Assembly (NCBI GenBank): GCA_030374735.1
Contig: JASCIV010000071.1
Span: 1,201-54,060, forward strand
Origin: Gracilaria caudata
Taxonomy: Eukaryota > Rhodophyta > Florideophyceae > Gracilariales > Gracilariaceae
DNA: 52,860 nucleotides
Direction: 5' to 3'
This document shows positions 1 to 11,100 of the stretch, piece after piece. How positions within the stretch are numbered: the first letter of the stretch is position 1; each line of letters starts with the position of its first letter. Position numbers and translations under genes: made by a program. The notes beneath the pieces are model-generated. The model had not been told where the DNA came from and ran no database searches. It was given only the letters and a program-made list of their open reading frames with translations.

Positions 1-1019
1 TTTAAAAGCCAAGTGCCTCAAAATGTTTTCGAAAAAGACTTTCATTGTGATAGAATATTGTCTCCAGTACAAATTTAACATAGGGGGAGCTTCAAGATTT
101 GATATTGCAAATGAAATACAACTGGATCAACACAGAAGTGTTTGTTCTCAGGAACTAACGGGTTCAGTATTTTTTTTATTTTTTCAATATTTCTATGGTG
201 GTACAGTCGATTCTGGAACGTCAGGTACCTGTTCAAATATAAGGGGCACCGACTGTAGTTGCTTCGATAGATTACGGCATTCCGGGAAGGGATATGCAGT
301 ATGCGTGAACTCTGGGAGATCAGCAAGAGTCACGTGTTCCAATTCGCAGCCGCTCATTGGCCCTGTTATGCACAGCTGGTTTTCCGTTGCACTACTAGGA
401 GCACTCTCGAATGCGCGCAGGCTGTTGGTCAAGGGCGCCAAAACATGACCATCGCCCGTACGTCATCCAAGCCCCGTGAAAAGCGTCCGTTTTTTGCGCT
501 TTTGTGAACGTGCATGGCACACTAGCGCATGGCGGCGGTAGAACGCTAGCCGCAAATAGATCACGATTCCGAAAACTCCATTTTCGGGCCGTTTCCAAAA
601 GCGTTTCCATCGCGTTGGACCGCGCTACGTGCGCTGTCCTTCAAGGTCGTATCAAACAATTCTTACGTTCGGACTCTGTTATTGGACAACATGGACTTCA
701 TAAAAACGTAAACCTTCATCTTCAAAATATCTCTTGTTCAGCTCTTCATCTCCAGCTTGGCTTCACTGAAGCCTCGCGCTCAGCAGTTCGTCTCTGTCGA
801 CACTGCAGGCTGTAGATTCTTCAATCGGATGTAGTTGGGAAAGCAGTAAGGTTATATCCTCACTGGTTTCTGCTGCATCTTAACCCTCACGCCTCCGAGT
901 CAGGATTCGACGTCTCCTTTCACGCGTGTGTTGCCGCCTTCTTGCCCGTCAGTTTTCTTTTTCCTCTTGAGTTTCTCACCGAAATCAACTTTGGTAGTTG
1001 CCACTAGCCCGTCTCCGGC
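1..1019. other. No gene seen; 5' flank of the ABC transporter
   Basis: Only short, mutually overlapping open frames occur here, on both strands and without recognisable domains. The last 100-150 bases before the ATG at 1020 are C/T-rich, as expected of a 5' leader. I see no tRNA-like cloverleaf and no convincing TATA box. A CACGTG box lies near 332 and a GCGCCAAA octamer at 435-442, but single short motifs mean little. Confidence 0.5.
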
Positions 1020-4000
1020 ATGGACGGTGACGCCATCCCCGAAACCAACGGGTCTTCCACTCCGCCTGATCAGACCAAATCTTCTGACGATCAACAGGGA
1101 AAGAAATCTATTTTTGATTGCTTCAAGAAGAAAGAAAGCGACGACAAGAAGGACTCATCAGAGACACAACCCGAACCCTCAAAGCCTCCGCCCGTCAAGT
1201 TCCGAGAACTATTTCGATATGCGAACCGTACAGAGAAGATATACATTATCATTTCATGCATTTCCGCGATAATTCACGGCGCTATACAGCCAATGTTCAC
1301 CATTCTATTCGGTGGTATTATTGATGAATTTCAAGGAACCACTCAAACTCAACCTGATCCATCCATACTCGATGGAATAACAGATCAGGTTGGCGATGTT
1401 GCTAAATGGTTTCTTTTGCTGGGTGCTGTTGCTTTCGTCACCAGTCTCATACAAGTTCGCTTCCAACTCATTGCAGCTCAGCGAATTTGTGCCCGTTTGC
1501 GTCGCTTGTATTTCGAATCGCTTCTGAGCCAGGATTTCACGTGGTATGGACAGGAGGACGGAGGGGAGCTTACCGCAAGAGTAGCTGGTGATGTGAACTT
1601 GATTCAAGCAGGCATCGGTGACAAGGTCACCAGTGCGGTGCAGTTTATTGCCATGTTCATTGTCGGCTTTATCGTTGCCTTTATCTATGGGCCTTTGTTG
1701 ACATTGGTTATGCTCTCCATTCTGCCCTTGATGATGGCCGGTGGCGCTGTGTTCGCCAAAATGGCTGCGGAAAGTACCGGAGAGGGCGTAGGCGCGTATG
1801 GTGGTGCTGGCGCCGTTGCGAGTGAGGTCATAGGTCTTATTCGTGTCGTCACCGCGTACAACGGCCAGGAAACGGAAGCAAAGCGATATGAGGACGAGCT
1901 ACGGAAGGCATACAAAGCTGATGTCAAGAAGGGTTTTGTCACTGGTTTGGGCATTGGGTTCACCATGTTCGTTATCTTCTGCGGATATGCCATAGCCTTC
2001 ACGTTCGGTGCGAACCGAGTTCGAGGTGGATCCATCACCGCTGGTGATATTCTCGTTACTTTTTTCTCCGTCTTCATCGCGTCGTTTTCTATCGGGCAAG
2101 GTAACGTATTCGTCATCAACAAATTCATTGCGCGGTTATACTTGTCATTGCACATGTTCTGACAAAGAATGGGGTTCCTTGTTTCTTTTCTATCTTCTTT
2201 TGTTGAAAACAGCGGCACCGTCTTTCAAAGCCTTTGCTGTGGCACAAGGCGCAGCCCCAAGAGTGTATGAAGTTATTGGCAGAGAATCTGAAATCAACCC
2301 CCTGAACGAGGATGACGGAGATATTATTATGGACTTCAAGGGAAACGTAAGCTTCAATAACGTAAACTTCGATTACCAGCACCGGGTTGCTGATGATTTG
2401 GAAAGTGACGAAGAAAGGCGCTTTGTGCTGAATAACTTCACGCTCAACGTTCCATCCGGCACGTCCCACGCCCTTGTTGGTTCATCAGGATGTGGAAAAA
2501 GTACTACTGTTCGACTCATTGAGCGATTTTATGATGCCAACGACGGCGCAGTTACGCTCGATGGTGTTGATGTGCGGCAACTGAATGTTAAGTGGCTGAG
2601 AAGCCAAATGGGCTATGTCGGTCAGATGCCAACGTTGTTTGCCCGTACAATTCGAGACAACATCGCTTTGGGTGCGGCTATGGAAGCGGTTGTAGACGAG
2701 AATACAGGAAGGAAGGTGCTTCGTCGTATGGAGGTCACGGACGAGGACATTGTTCAAGCGGCGAAGAAGGCAAATGCGCACGATTTCATAATGAAGCTCC
2801 CTGAGAAGTATGATACGTTACTGGGAGAAAGAGGAGCCCTTCTGAGTGGTGGTCAAAAGCAACGGGTATGCATAGCACGTGCATTAATACGGAACCCGAA
2901 GATTCTTATCCTGGACGAAGCCACTGCTGCGCTGGACGCTCAATCTGAGCGAATTGTACAAAGTGCTCTTGAAAAGGCGGCGGCTGGTCGCACTACCATA
3001 ACGATCGCGCACAGGTTGAGTACCGTGAAGGACGCGGACGTGATCTCAGTCATCGACAAGGGCCATATTGTGGAATCAGGTACCCATAATGCCCTGGTGG
3101 CGATTGAAGATGGCGCTTATCGCACTCTGATCGAACACCAACGTGTCGAAGCCCTGAAAGCGAAGGAAGCAAAGGAAAGTTCGACGGCAACGGAGGATGT
3201 TTCGGGTCCAACGATCGCCAAGGTAGCTAGTACTTCTATTTCCCATAGCGTTCAAGTAGATGGTACTGGTGAACAGGGTGAAGAAGGTGCAGAAAGCCCC
3301 GTGGAGAAGGGCATTATCGCCCGTGCGTATAAGGTCAACAGAAACGAGTGGTTCTACATTCTGCTTGGGATAGTTGGAGCAGCGCTGAACGGTGCGGCTT
3401 TCCCGGCCATGGCTATCGTCTTCTCAGACGTTATCGAGGAGATTCTGAGCGAAAACGACAAGGGCGAGATTTCGAAGTGGGCACTGCTTTACGTAGCACT
3501 AGGTGGAGTCTCTTTCCTGGGCAACTTCTTGCAGCACTCTATGCTTGGGATTAGTGGAGAACGCATGACGTTTAAGCTAAGAAGAGCTTCGTTCCGAGCA
3601 CTTTTGAAGCAGGAGATGGGCTTCTTTGATATGAAGGAGAACTCGCTTGGTGCCCTTTCGACTCGGTTGGCAACGGAGGCGACCCAGGTGAAGGGTTTGA
3701 CAGGAGATGCTCTTGGCACGATTGCGTTCGGTCTCAGCACTGTGCTAACCGGTTTCTTGATCGCCTACATTGCGTGCTGGAGAGTGGCGCTTGTGGTTAC
3801 ATGCGTGTTCCCATTGGGGGCTATAGCACAAATGGTTCAGCTGAAGATGATGACTGGGTTTGATGCAGACTCTGAGACTCGTTACGCAGCGGCTGGAACT
3901 GTGGCATCTGAGGCGGTGGACAACTTTGAAACGGTGACGTCAATTGGTGTGCAAGACGTGTTTATGAACAAGTACAACGAGGAAATTGATAAGACAACCA

Positions 4001-5076
4001 AGAACGGAAGACGAACCGCTCTGGTGGCTGGAATCGCTTTTGGTGTGTCGGAGTTTATTGCACAGATGTTGTGGGCGGTGAGCTTTTGGGTGGGGTCGAT
4101 ATTTGTGCGCAATGGACGTTGTGATTTCGCTGAGTTGATGAAGGCTGTGACTGGTCTTCTCTTCGGTGGACTGATGCTTGGCAACCTGTCGAGTACGATG
4201 CCCGAGTGGGGAAAGGCGAAGATTGCAGGGACGAGGATCTTCAGACTACTGGACCGAGAATCTAAGATTGATCCAACAGTGGAGGTGGACTTTAAGAAGA
4301 AGATTCATGGTGACATGCGGTTGGAAAAGGCGTATTTTGAGTATCCGACAAGGCCGAATGTGGCGGTGCTTCGCGGAATGTCGGTGGAGGTGAAGAGCGG
4401 GCAGACTCTGGCATTAGTTGGTGCGAGTGGGTCTGGGAAAAGCACTGTGGTGAGCCTGGTGGAGCGATTCTACGATGTGCGCAGCGGAAGTTTGCTGATC
4501 GATGACAGCAACATTGTGGAGTACGATGTGAAATGGATGCGCAAGCATCTGGGACTGGTGGCGCAAGAACCGGATCTGTTCAACCGCTCGGTGCGCGATA
4601 ACATCGCGTACGGACTGGACCACGTGGATGGCACGCCCGTGACAGACGAAATGATTATTGAGGCGGCTAAAGCGGCGAATGCTGACTCGTTCATCACGGA
4701 ACTGGAGGAGGGATACGACACGGTGGTGGGGGCGCGCGGCAGCAAACTGTCCGGCGGACAGCGCCAGCGGGTGGCGATCGCGCGCGCGATCGTGCGACAG
4801 CCGAGAATTCTGGTGCTGGACGAGGCTACGTCGGCGCTTGACGCGGTGTCGGAGCGCGTGGTGCAGGAGGCCTTGGACCGGGTGGGCAAGGGACGCACGA
4901 CGATTGCTGTGGCTCACCGTCTGTCGACGGTGAAGGACGCTGACGCGATCGCGGTGGTGGGGCGCGGGAAGATCTTGGAGATCGGACGACATGAAGAGTT
5001 GCTGAGGATTGAGAACGGGGAGTACGCGAATCTGGTGAAGAACCAATTGAGCGGTGGGGAGGAGAGTGGGGAGTGA
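1020..5076 (+). CDS. ABCB-type full ABC transporter (multidrug-resistance/P-glycoprotein-like), two exons
   Basis: Exons are 1020-2100 and 2213-5076, giving 1314 residues, the usual size of a full ABCB transporter (TMD-NBD-TMD-NBD). After a charged Lys/Pro-rich N-terminus, TMD1 spans roughly residues 60-360. NBD1 has Walker A GSSGCGKST (about 450), signature LSGGQKQR (about 569) and Walker B ILILDEATAALDA (about 590). NBD2 has GASGSGKST (about 1097), LSGGQRQR (about 1205) and ILVLDEATSALDA (about 1225), with the H-loop in AHRLSTVKDAD in both halves. Both ATP sites look complete, so an active exporter is likely. The family moves hydrophobic compounds, lipids or hormones across the plasma membrane or endomembranes; the substrate cannot be read from sequence. 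Splicing at 2100/2213 restores SIGQ-AAPSFKAFA, which matches the conserved end of TMD1. GC rises strongly over the last 700 bases. Confidence 0.95.
2101..2212 (+). other. Spliceosomal intron in the ABC transporter (112 bp)
   Basis: GTAACG donor at 2101 and pyrimidine-rich AACAG acceptor ending at 2212. Phase 1. Removing it joins two frames that each stop or lose homology here, and rebuilds the conserved motif GQAAPSFKAFA. Confidence 0.9.
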
Positions 5077-5704
5077 TAGGGAATTTGGGGCGCAGGGAGG
5101 GGACTGTATGGGGTGCAGGTTTACAGAGACAGTTCAGCGCGGAAGATACAGTGTGGTGACGCGTGTGAGGCCCACACTAGGGCTTGGTGTGGTTGTAGAA
5201 CAGTGGTTGATTGGTTTTTGTAACATGGAGGCGGTTGACGTAAGACGGCGGGGCTCGCGCAGCAGTGGCAGTGCAGCGCGGGGAGCGCCCGGCGGATTGG
5301 CGTTGGGGAACGAGGAGAGGGGAGGGGAGGGATCGCGGAGGCAGAAGTGGCAGTTTGGGTTTGTGCGCTACGGGCGCGTGCGGTGCGTTGCGTCTACCGC
5401 GGTAACAGCGGCTAGCGGAACGTGGAACGGCCCAATAAAACGCAATGGCCGTGCGAGGCGCGCTGTAGGACCGTGCGCGCCATCGCAGTGCAGTCGTTTC
5501 CGCGGCCGCCCCCCCTCCCCTCCCTCCCTTCCGCTCCGCAAGCGCACGTGCGCGCCAAATGAGCGCCGCGCTGTCGGAACGCCGCACGCGCCGTGCCTCT
5601 CCGTACCCCGCAGTAGCTGCCGTCGCTGGTCATCGCGCATATTATACGCGCGCGTTGTGCCGCTGTTGCGTGGTGTGTGGTGGCTGCGCGCGCTGTCCGC
5701 GAAT
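5077..5704 (+). promoter_or_regulatory. GC-rich intergenic region, probable promoter and 5' leader of the first AhpD-like gene
   Basis: The frame of the next gene stays open through this region, with an in-frame ATG at 5225. The implied peptide is Arg/Gly-rich low complexity with no counterpart in the paralogue at 15131, so I treat it as promoter/leader. A CCAAT box lies at 5432-5436, CACGTG at 5545-5550 and the E2F-like octamer GCGCCAAA at 5552-5559, all within 280 bases of the chosen ATG. These motif assignments are by eye only. Confidence 0.4.
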
Positions 5705-8029
5705 ATGGCCCGCTGCGTCGCGTCGTCAGGCGCGATGCAGGTGTTGAGCTCACAGTCGTGTTCCGATAGCTCGTCTTCTTCGTCAAGCGCTTCGGATGCG
5801 CCTTGCTCGCGTGCCATGTCGTCGCTGCTGTCTGATGAGCAGTTGCTTCGTCTTCGCGCCAACTCGCGCACTACGTTGCGTTTTGCAAAGTCGTTGCAGC
5901 AGGCAAGTGAGGTGCATTCATCGCCGCGCGGTGCGCCGATGCGACAGTTGAGTCGACTTCTGTTGTCCGCCGTGCCGCTCGCACCGGCGCCTGCTCTGTA
6001 TCTGTCGCATTTCGAGCCTGCATTGAATGCGTTCAGCTCGTTGCTGGCGTTACTGGCGGGTCAACCGCTGTCTCAACCGCTGCATAACTTGCTGTTGCAC
6101 GTGGCCGTACATCCGCATGTGACTCAACATGGCTCTGCCGCGGCGTTGTCCGCCAAGGATGCCGTCGCCCTTAACTTTGTGCGCGCTGTTGTGATGTGTC
6201 CGCCGCGTATTCCGATCCAGCTGCGAAACGCGTTGAAGAGCATGTATGCGCCGGAGAAGGTGAATCACATTGCGCTGGTTGCGTCGTTTGGCGCGTTTTA
6301 CGCCACGCTTGCGTCGCTGTTGGGTTTGTCGGATGAGGCGCTAATGCCGCACGCCCGTGGTTTGGACGGTGAGATGAGACAGTTGCTCTCTGGCGCTAAC
6401 GCCGATCTCGCTTCCGTGATGGAGCCGTCGGAGATGTCTGTGCCCACTACTATAACGTATTCGAGAGTGTCTTCTGCGTTTTCGTTCTCCAATCGCTTCT
6501 CGTACACCTCTAAGAGTCATTTCTTTCAACGAGTTGCTCATCCGCTGCGAGTCAAACTTGCACGTCATGCCGTCCACCATGCGGAACGTACCTCATGGTT
6601 ATCGTCCATTCCGTCCACTCGTCGCACCCAAGATGACTTCATCGGCACCGCCATGGGTTTTGTTCCGGAATATCTCACCGCCATGAGATCTCAACCCCAT
6701 CGCTCCGTTTTTATTTATCTGATTGATTCCATACTGCTCACTGATTGTGATTGCTTGTCAATCGCGATCAAGAATCTCGCGTGCTACATTCTAGCCCGTA
6801 GTTCGGAGAATTCCGTGCTCACTGCACATGCTGCGTTTCTGGCCAATCGCTTTGGTGCTCTTGATATCCAACTCTCTACATGTATGGATGTTCCCAAGCT
6901 GCAAGCCATGCAGCATGCGTATGCGTTGCTTGATTCCACCCAAACCTCTCCAACTTCTTCCATCATGACGCTCACTGACCACCAAGAACGGCACGGTCAG
7001 TTGCACGATGCAACCCAACCGGAACCCGAATCCATTCGACGTTCGCGTCGCGCTGACAGGTTCCGTTTCCCAGAATTTGCTTCTGGTGTGGCTTTTGAGG
7101 CAACGAGTTTGTCTCGCGAGCATGTTGCATGCGGGAACCATCGCGACGATAGCGACGATTCGGACCCGGAGCAGCTACTAGACGATGACAGCTTTGTGCA
7201 ATCTGAGCCCAGTCTTTTGAGAAGAGGACTGGCCAAGCTCACAAGAAAAGATTCTGATAGAAGAGCTACCCTGAAACGAACTCTACGCCATCCGCAACAA
7301 CAACCACGATATGAAGAGTTTGACACCCAAATAACCTCGTGGGAGAGTGGTAGTACCAGCAGTAGCAGCTCAACAACTGTGTCTGCAGACCACGTCGCTG
7401 CCGTCACTAACTCAAGTCACAGTCTTTTTGCACTTTCTGACAACCCGGAGGTGCCAGACGTCAGCGGGCTCAATTCTTTTGCAGATGATCATTTTGACAA
7501 CTTCGGCGACGACGATATAGAAATTGATCACCCAGAAGATTACTCTGTGTTCAAACACACCAGTACTTCTGCTCATGGGCGTGGCCGTGACGGAGATGAA
7601 GAAGTTGATTTATCTACATTCACTAGAGAAGAGGTCGCCTTCCTATTGTTAGCGCATGAAGTTGTGCAGGCGTCTCTCAACAATTCTCGAGTATGCTCGA
7701 AATACGCGGACGTTGCCCCCAGTCCGCTAATATCAGCTGCGCAGGCGGCTGTCATGCACAAACTGTTTGAACCGGAGGCTATCATGGAACAAATTTCGGT
7801 CATAGCCACGTTTGGCTTTCTACAGCGATGGCTTGAATGTTTCCCATACAAGCCAGGAGCTCTGGAAGCCCCAGTTCGACGATTTGCACAATCATCAATT
7901 GCTCACTCCATTAACTTGGGCGCCGTGGGACAGAGATGCAATTCCCGGTATGCCGAGGACCTAAGGGAGCAAACTGGTCGTTCTCTCCGACTGCCGAGAC
8001 ACGCTGTTGCTCCGCGATGCGAGAGCTGA
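5705..8029 (+). CDS. Gene A: long protein with two AhpD/carboxymuconolactone-decarboxylase-like regions lacking CxxC
   Basis: 774 residues from the ATG at 5705, no intron. A Ser-rich N-terminus is followed by a helical region in which LHNLLLHVAVHPHVTQHG, then KDAVALNFVRAVVMCPP, then HIALVASFGAFYATLASLLG follow the helix order of AhpD/CMD proteins (core helix, linker helix, N/FxN helix). A second such region contains LACYILARSS, LTAHAAFLANRFGA and, after a long acidic Ser-rich linker, EEVAFLLLAHEVVQAS and ISVIATFGFLQRWLE. In active AhpD enzymes the core helix carries CxxC plus His; here TAH is kept in region 2 and both Cys are replaced. It is paralogous to the gene at 15131-17419. Fold assignment rests on pattern, not on a search. 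It could instead be a divergent all-helical protein of another family. The start is uncertain (ATG at 5225 also in frame). Confidence 0.75.
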   Translation: MARCVASSGAMQVLSSQSCSDSSSSSSSASDAPCSRAMSSLLSDEQLLRLRANSRTTLRFAKSLQQASEVHSSPRGAPMRQLSRLLLSAVPLAPAPALYLSHFEPALNAFSSLLALLAGQPLSQPLHNLLLHVAVHPHVTQHGSAAALSAKDAVALNFVRAVVMCPPRIPIQLRNALKSMYAPEKVNHIALVASFGAFYATLASLLGLSDEALMPHARGLDGEMRQLLSGANADLASVMEPSEMSVPTTITYSRVSSAFSFSNRFSYTSKSHFFQRVAHPLRVKLARHAVHHAERTSWLSSIPSTRRTQDDFIGTAMGFVPEYLTAMRSQPHRSVFIYLIDSILLTDCDCLSIAIKNLACYILARSSENSVLTAHAAFLANRFGALDIQLSTCMDVPKLQAMQHAYALLDSTQTSPTSSIMTLTDHQERHGQLHDATQPEPESIRRSRRADRFRFPEFASGVAFEATSLSREHVACGNHRDDSDDSDPEQLLDDDSFVQSEPSLLRRGLAKLTRKDSDRRATLKRTLRHPQQQPRYEEFDTQITSWESGSTSSSSSTTVSADHVAAVTNSSHSLFALSDNPEVPDVSGLNSFADDHFDNFGDDDIEIDHPEDYSVFKHTSTSAHGRGRDGDEEVDLSTFTREEVAFLLLAHEVVQASLNNSRVCSKYADVAPSPLISAAQAAVMHKLFEPEAIMEQISVIATFGFLQRWLECFPYKPGALEAPVRRFAQSSIAHSINLGAVGQRCNSRYAEDLREQTGRSLRLPRHAVAPRCES

Positions 8030-8730
8030 GCATGTCGTGATGCGCATTATTTGAGAGCAAACAGTGTTCTGAAACTTTCGCAATCGGCACATAGTTTGCG
8101 CGACGTATTGTGTACAGATAACGTTCATTGTTCTTTCATGTAAATAAAATCCGTCTATGTCATCGTGAACTAATGCTCGGGGATGACTGTCTTTTCGACT
8201 TCAAACTGAGAGCATCATATTCTAGATAAGCTTACTTCTCTCAGGCACTGCTTTTGAACAGCAATCTCGGAGTCTAAATGCTCCGTGAGACTTTGACCAC
8301 GAAGCTCTTTGCACGGTCTGCAGAGTTATCGTTTATTGTAAGCGTGCCACGAATTCGGTATAAAGTGTCGTGGGTCCAAAGCGTAGTTGATTAGAGATGA
8401 ACGCCCTGGGGTTGAGCTCATTAAGTTAAGTTCAGTGCGATCCAAAATTGCATGTCTACCTCCTTGTGTGCTCACTGATTGTTGAGGTAGCAAAAAAGTT
8501 TCGTTCGGCTTCATGCACCGCTGCAGAGGATAGATATCTATCTCGCCGACTTTCCCTCCCAAACCAAAGCTCGCTAACCTTGGCCCATGTCAGCAGCACG
8601 GATGGATTGAGTCGATTTGATACAACTAAACGTATCTATATACCCATAATTACCGCATCCATGCATTACATTTTGTCGTGATATTCGATTCTCGGCCTTA
8701 AAAGGTACTAACCCATCCCTTCCACGTCCC
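8030..8730. other. Convergent 3' intergenic region; candidate polyadenylation signal
   Basis: This lies between the 3' ends of genes A and B. AATAAA occurs at 8143-8148 inside TAAATAAA, about 115 bases after the stop of gene A; the same TAAATAAA string follows the VWD gene at 33351. No coding potential is seen. Confidence 0.4.
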
Positions 8731-11100
8731 TTATTCACCTGCAGCGTCTCGAGCTACCCAGTCAAAGATCGCACAATTGTAGCCTTGATGATCCCGCATA
8801 CTTTCGCAATAATGATCCTTTGCAACATTCTCTGGACATGCCCAATTGTTGTTGAAGCCATCAACATACTGTGGTACCTGATACATAATGATAGAGAATA
8901 TATTCTCCTCCGTTCCCATCAAACCCTCGCGAAGAGTTGCCGTCAAAGCAACGTCATAAATCGCTGTGATGTATTCCAGCACGAATGCCGAACCGCCAAA
9001 GATCCCCCCTCTGCCAACCTTAACGTTTTGTTGCTCGGTCGCGTTTTCTATGTTGCAGTACTGATTGAAAGCTGAATACTCAAATCCATGCACTTCGGTG
9101 CTTGGTGTGTAATCAAAGTGCGTCACAAGCAGTTTGTCAAACATGTGAGCGCGAATGATATGATCATTTTTGGGGTTCATCACTTTGGGATTCTGACAGT
9201 TGTGCTTGGCGTCCAAGAATAAAAAGTGTGTGGTATTCCAGTGATTCGTGCGCGCTGCATGCCGCATCATAAACATCTTGGACATAACCAGCGGGTTATA
9301 ACTTTCCAACCCAGCTTGTGGCGAGTTCTCGAGCCACGACGCCCGGTCCAACCATTCCTTCGACTTCCGGATCTCCTGCACCAAATCATAGTTATCCGGA
9401 CCAAGCCATCGTGTGCGCAGCTCCTCTCGGGTGGTGTACTCGAACACAGTGGAATTCTTTGCTTCGTCACTCATGTTCTTTCTCAGCTCACCCGCGATCT
9501 CCTCGGTGGTGTACACAACTTTTGGATACTCGTGCGCCAACCAGTTTTGCATGGCATCCAGATACATTCGGAAATCTCGTCGAAACTGGTATCCGTCCTC
9601 ACCCAGACCAGCTCGACCAATGTCTAAAAGGGTCGTTACGAGGGTGATGTTCATTTCATGAGGCTGTTCCGGCGGCACAAGGAGCATGGCTTTTTCGACT
9701 TGTTGGTGAATACTCGTGATGTAAGATCGCCAAGACACACGACTGGTCTCCTTGTCTTCTCTCTCTTGTTTGTGGTCTGTCAACGCTCTGTGCTCCTTAA
9801 GGAAGCGCTTGTATACCTTATCAATCATTGATCGCTGATCATCCAGAGTTCCAGTGTAGACATCCGGCCATTGGTACTTGCGCACAAATTCAACCGGGTA
9901 TCTTTCCCTCAACGTCAGCGGGTATGGACTCTGTGGATCATAATGCACGCCTCCAAGCGCTTTGAAGGAAGATTCGTTTTTCAGGTATTGGTCTCTCAAT
10001 TCTTCGAGATCAACAGTGAGGCGATAATGAGCATACCAAAATGTGTTGAAGTACTTCTGCTCCTGACGCTCATCGTGACTGAAGAGACCTGTTCCTAACG
10101 CAACCGTGAAGTTCTTATCAGTCCAGGCATACGAACGCCAATTGGTGTAATACTCGAAGTCCAGAAAGGGAGATGAATCTCCATACTTATCATGTTCAAT
10201 CTCGTACTCTTTCTCAAACTCATCCAGGACGTTCCCGATGAACCATTTCTTGTCGAACAAACACGGATTGTTTGTCCACTGACAGTACTCGGAAGAAGCG
10301 CAATACACGGAGTCGTGAAAGTTGTTGGGTATTTGACGTGGCTTTTTACACTCAGTAATTCGTCCGTGACCAGGGAACATGGATGGTGGGTCGGGCTGCC
10401 AGTGATGCACATAGCATAACAGATTCTTCTGAATGGTTAGAATGGACTGCTCCCGACCGTAATGCATAATGAGTGCGTGCAACGGAATGCCAGGATTGTG
10501 ACGATGTCTGAAACGAACGACGTCCGCAATTCTTGATTCCAAGAGTTGCCTCGAGTACAACATTCGCGACTGGGTGGTGGCAGTGTTCTCAATCAACGCC
10601 CAGTCCTTCTCGAGCAGCAGCACATACTTGGAACGCGCGGCGCGCACCATACGCGAGATGGCAAGCCCCAAGGGAAGGTTCTTGGCTGAGGTGACAATGC
10701 GCCGCTTGTGTTGAGGAAGACCAAAGAAGAGTGGAATGTTATTGGGCGAAAGCGCGGAGCGTTGAGAGAGTGACGTGGCACCATTGACGAAAATGAGCAC
10801 CTCATCGACCAAGTCGAGCAGTCCGTTGTGGTGCCATGTCTTCAACGAATGTTGAAAGGACTTGAGCTCGCCATGAAACAGAACGACGGCCGAGATCTGA
10901 GACGGAGGAGCGGAGCGAAAGAAGCCAAAGACAGAGGAAGATATCAATAACGCTAGACCGATGGCTGTGACAACGAAGGTCAGGAAGACTGGATTGGCTT
11001 GGGTAAGTCTGTAACGTAGCGATGAGCGTTTGGACGAGACAGGCTTGAACACGGTACGCACCGGGCGTCGGCGCGGCAGCGTAGCGGAGAAGGCTGGCAT
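8731..11100 (-). CDS. Gene B: type II membrane protein, GT-A-like domain fused to HtrL/YibB-like domain
   Basis: 789 residues from the first ATG (complement of 11098-11100). A basic cytoplasmic tail is followed by one membrane segment at about residues 37-60, the layout of Golgi glycosyltransferases. The first lumenal domain starts SAVVLFHGE, continues with KNLPLGLAISRM and has YVLLLEKDW, where EKDW sits where GT-A enzymes carry their metal-binding DxD. The C-terminal third begins ITLVTTLLDIGR, then has SPQAGL, YNPLVMSKMFMMRHAAR, FLFLDAKHNC and VGRGGIFGGSAFVLEY followed by MGTEEN. This is the motif order I know from the bacterial HtrL/YibB family (PF09612), implicated in surface-glycan loci. 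Inferred role: Golgi glycan synthesis, substrate unknown. No intron. It is divergent from its close paralogue B'. A longer open frame to 11187 begins with TTG and is not used. Confidence 0.9.
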   Translation of the reverse strand: MPAFSATLPRRRPVRTVFKPVSSKRSSLRYRLTQANPVFLTFVVTAIGLALLISSSVFGFFRSAPPSQISAVVLFHGELKSFQHSLKTWHHNGLLDLVDEVLIFVNGATSLSQRSALSPNNIPLFFGLPQHKRRIVTSAKNLPLGLAISRMVRAARSKYVLLLEKDWALIENTATTQSRMLYSRQLLESRIADVVRFRHRHNPGIPLHALIMHYGREQSILTIQKNLLCYVHHWQPDPPSMFPGHGRITECKKPRQIPNNFHDSVYCASSEYCQWTNNPCLFDKKWFIGNVLDEFEKEYEIEHDKYGDSSPFLDFEYYTNWRSYAWTDKNFTVALGTGLFSHDERQEQKYFNTFWYAHYRLTVDLEELRDQYLKNESSFKALGGVHYDPQSPYPLTLRERYPVEFVRKYQWPDVYTGTLDDQRSMIDKVYKRFLKEHRALTDHKQEREDKETSRVSWRSYITSIHQQVEKAMLLVPPEQPHEMNITLVTTLLDIGRAGLGEDGYQFRRDFRMYLDAMQNWLAHEYPKVVYTTEEIAGELRKNMSDEAKNSTVFEYTTREELRTRWLGPDNYDLVQEIRKSKEWLDRASWLENSPQAGLESYNPLVMSKMFMMRHAARTNHWNTTHFLFLDAKHNCQNPKVMNPKNDHIIRAHMFDKLLVTHFDYTPSTEVHGFEYSAFNQYCNIENATEQQNVKVGRGGIFGGSAFVLEYITAIYDVALTATLREGLMGTEENIFSIIMYQVPQYVDGFNNNWACPENVAKDHYCESMRDHQGYNCAIFDWVARDAAGE

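Noticed and set aside
5552..5559. E2F-like octamers (GCGCCAAA/TTTGGCGC) upstream of A and A' as proof of cell-cycle control
   Set aside because: The same octamer also occurs at 435-442 and inside the coding region near 6287-6294, so the count is close to chance for GC-rich DNA.
5225..5704. Longer N-terminus for gene A from the in-frame ATG at 5225
   Set aside because: The extra 160 residues are Arg/Gly-rich low complexity in a GC-rich region, cover CCAAT and CACGTG motifs, and have no counterpart in A'.
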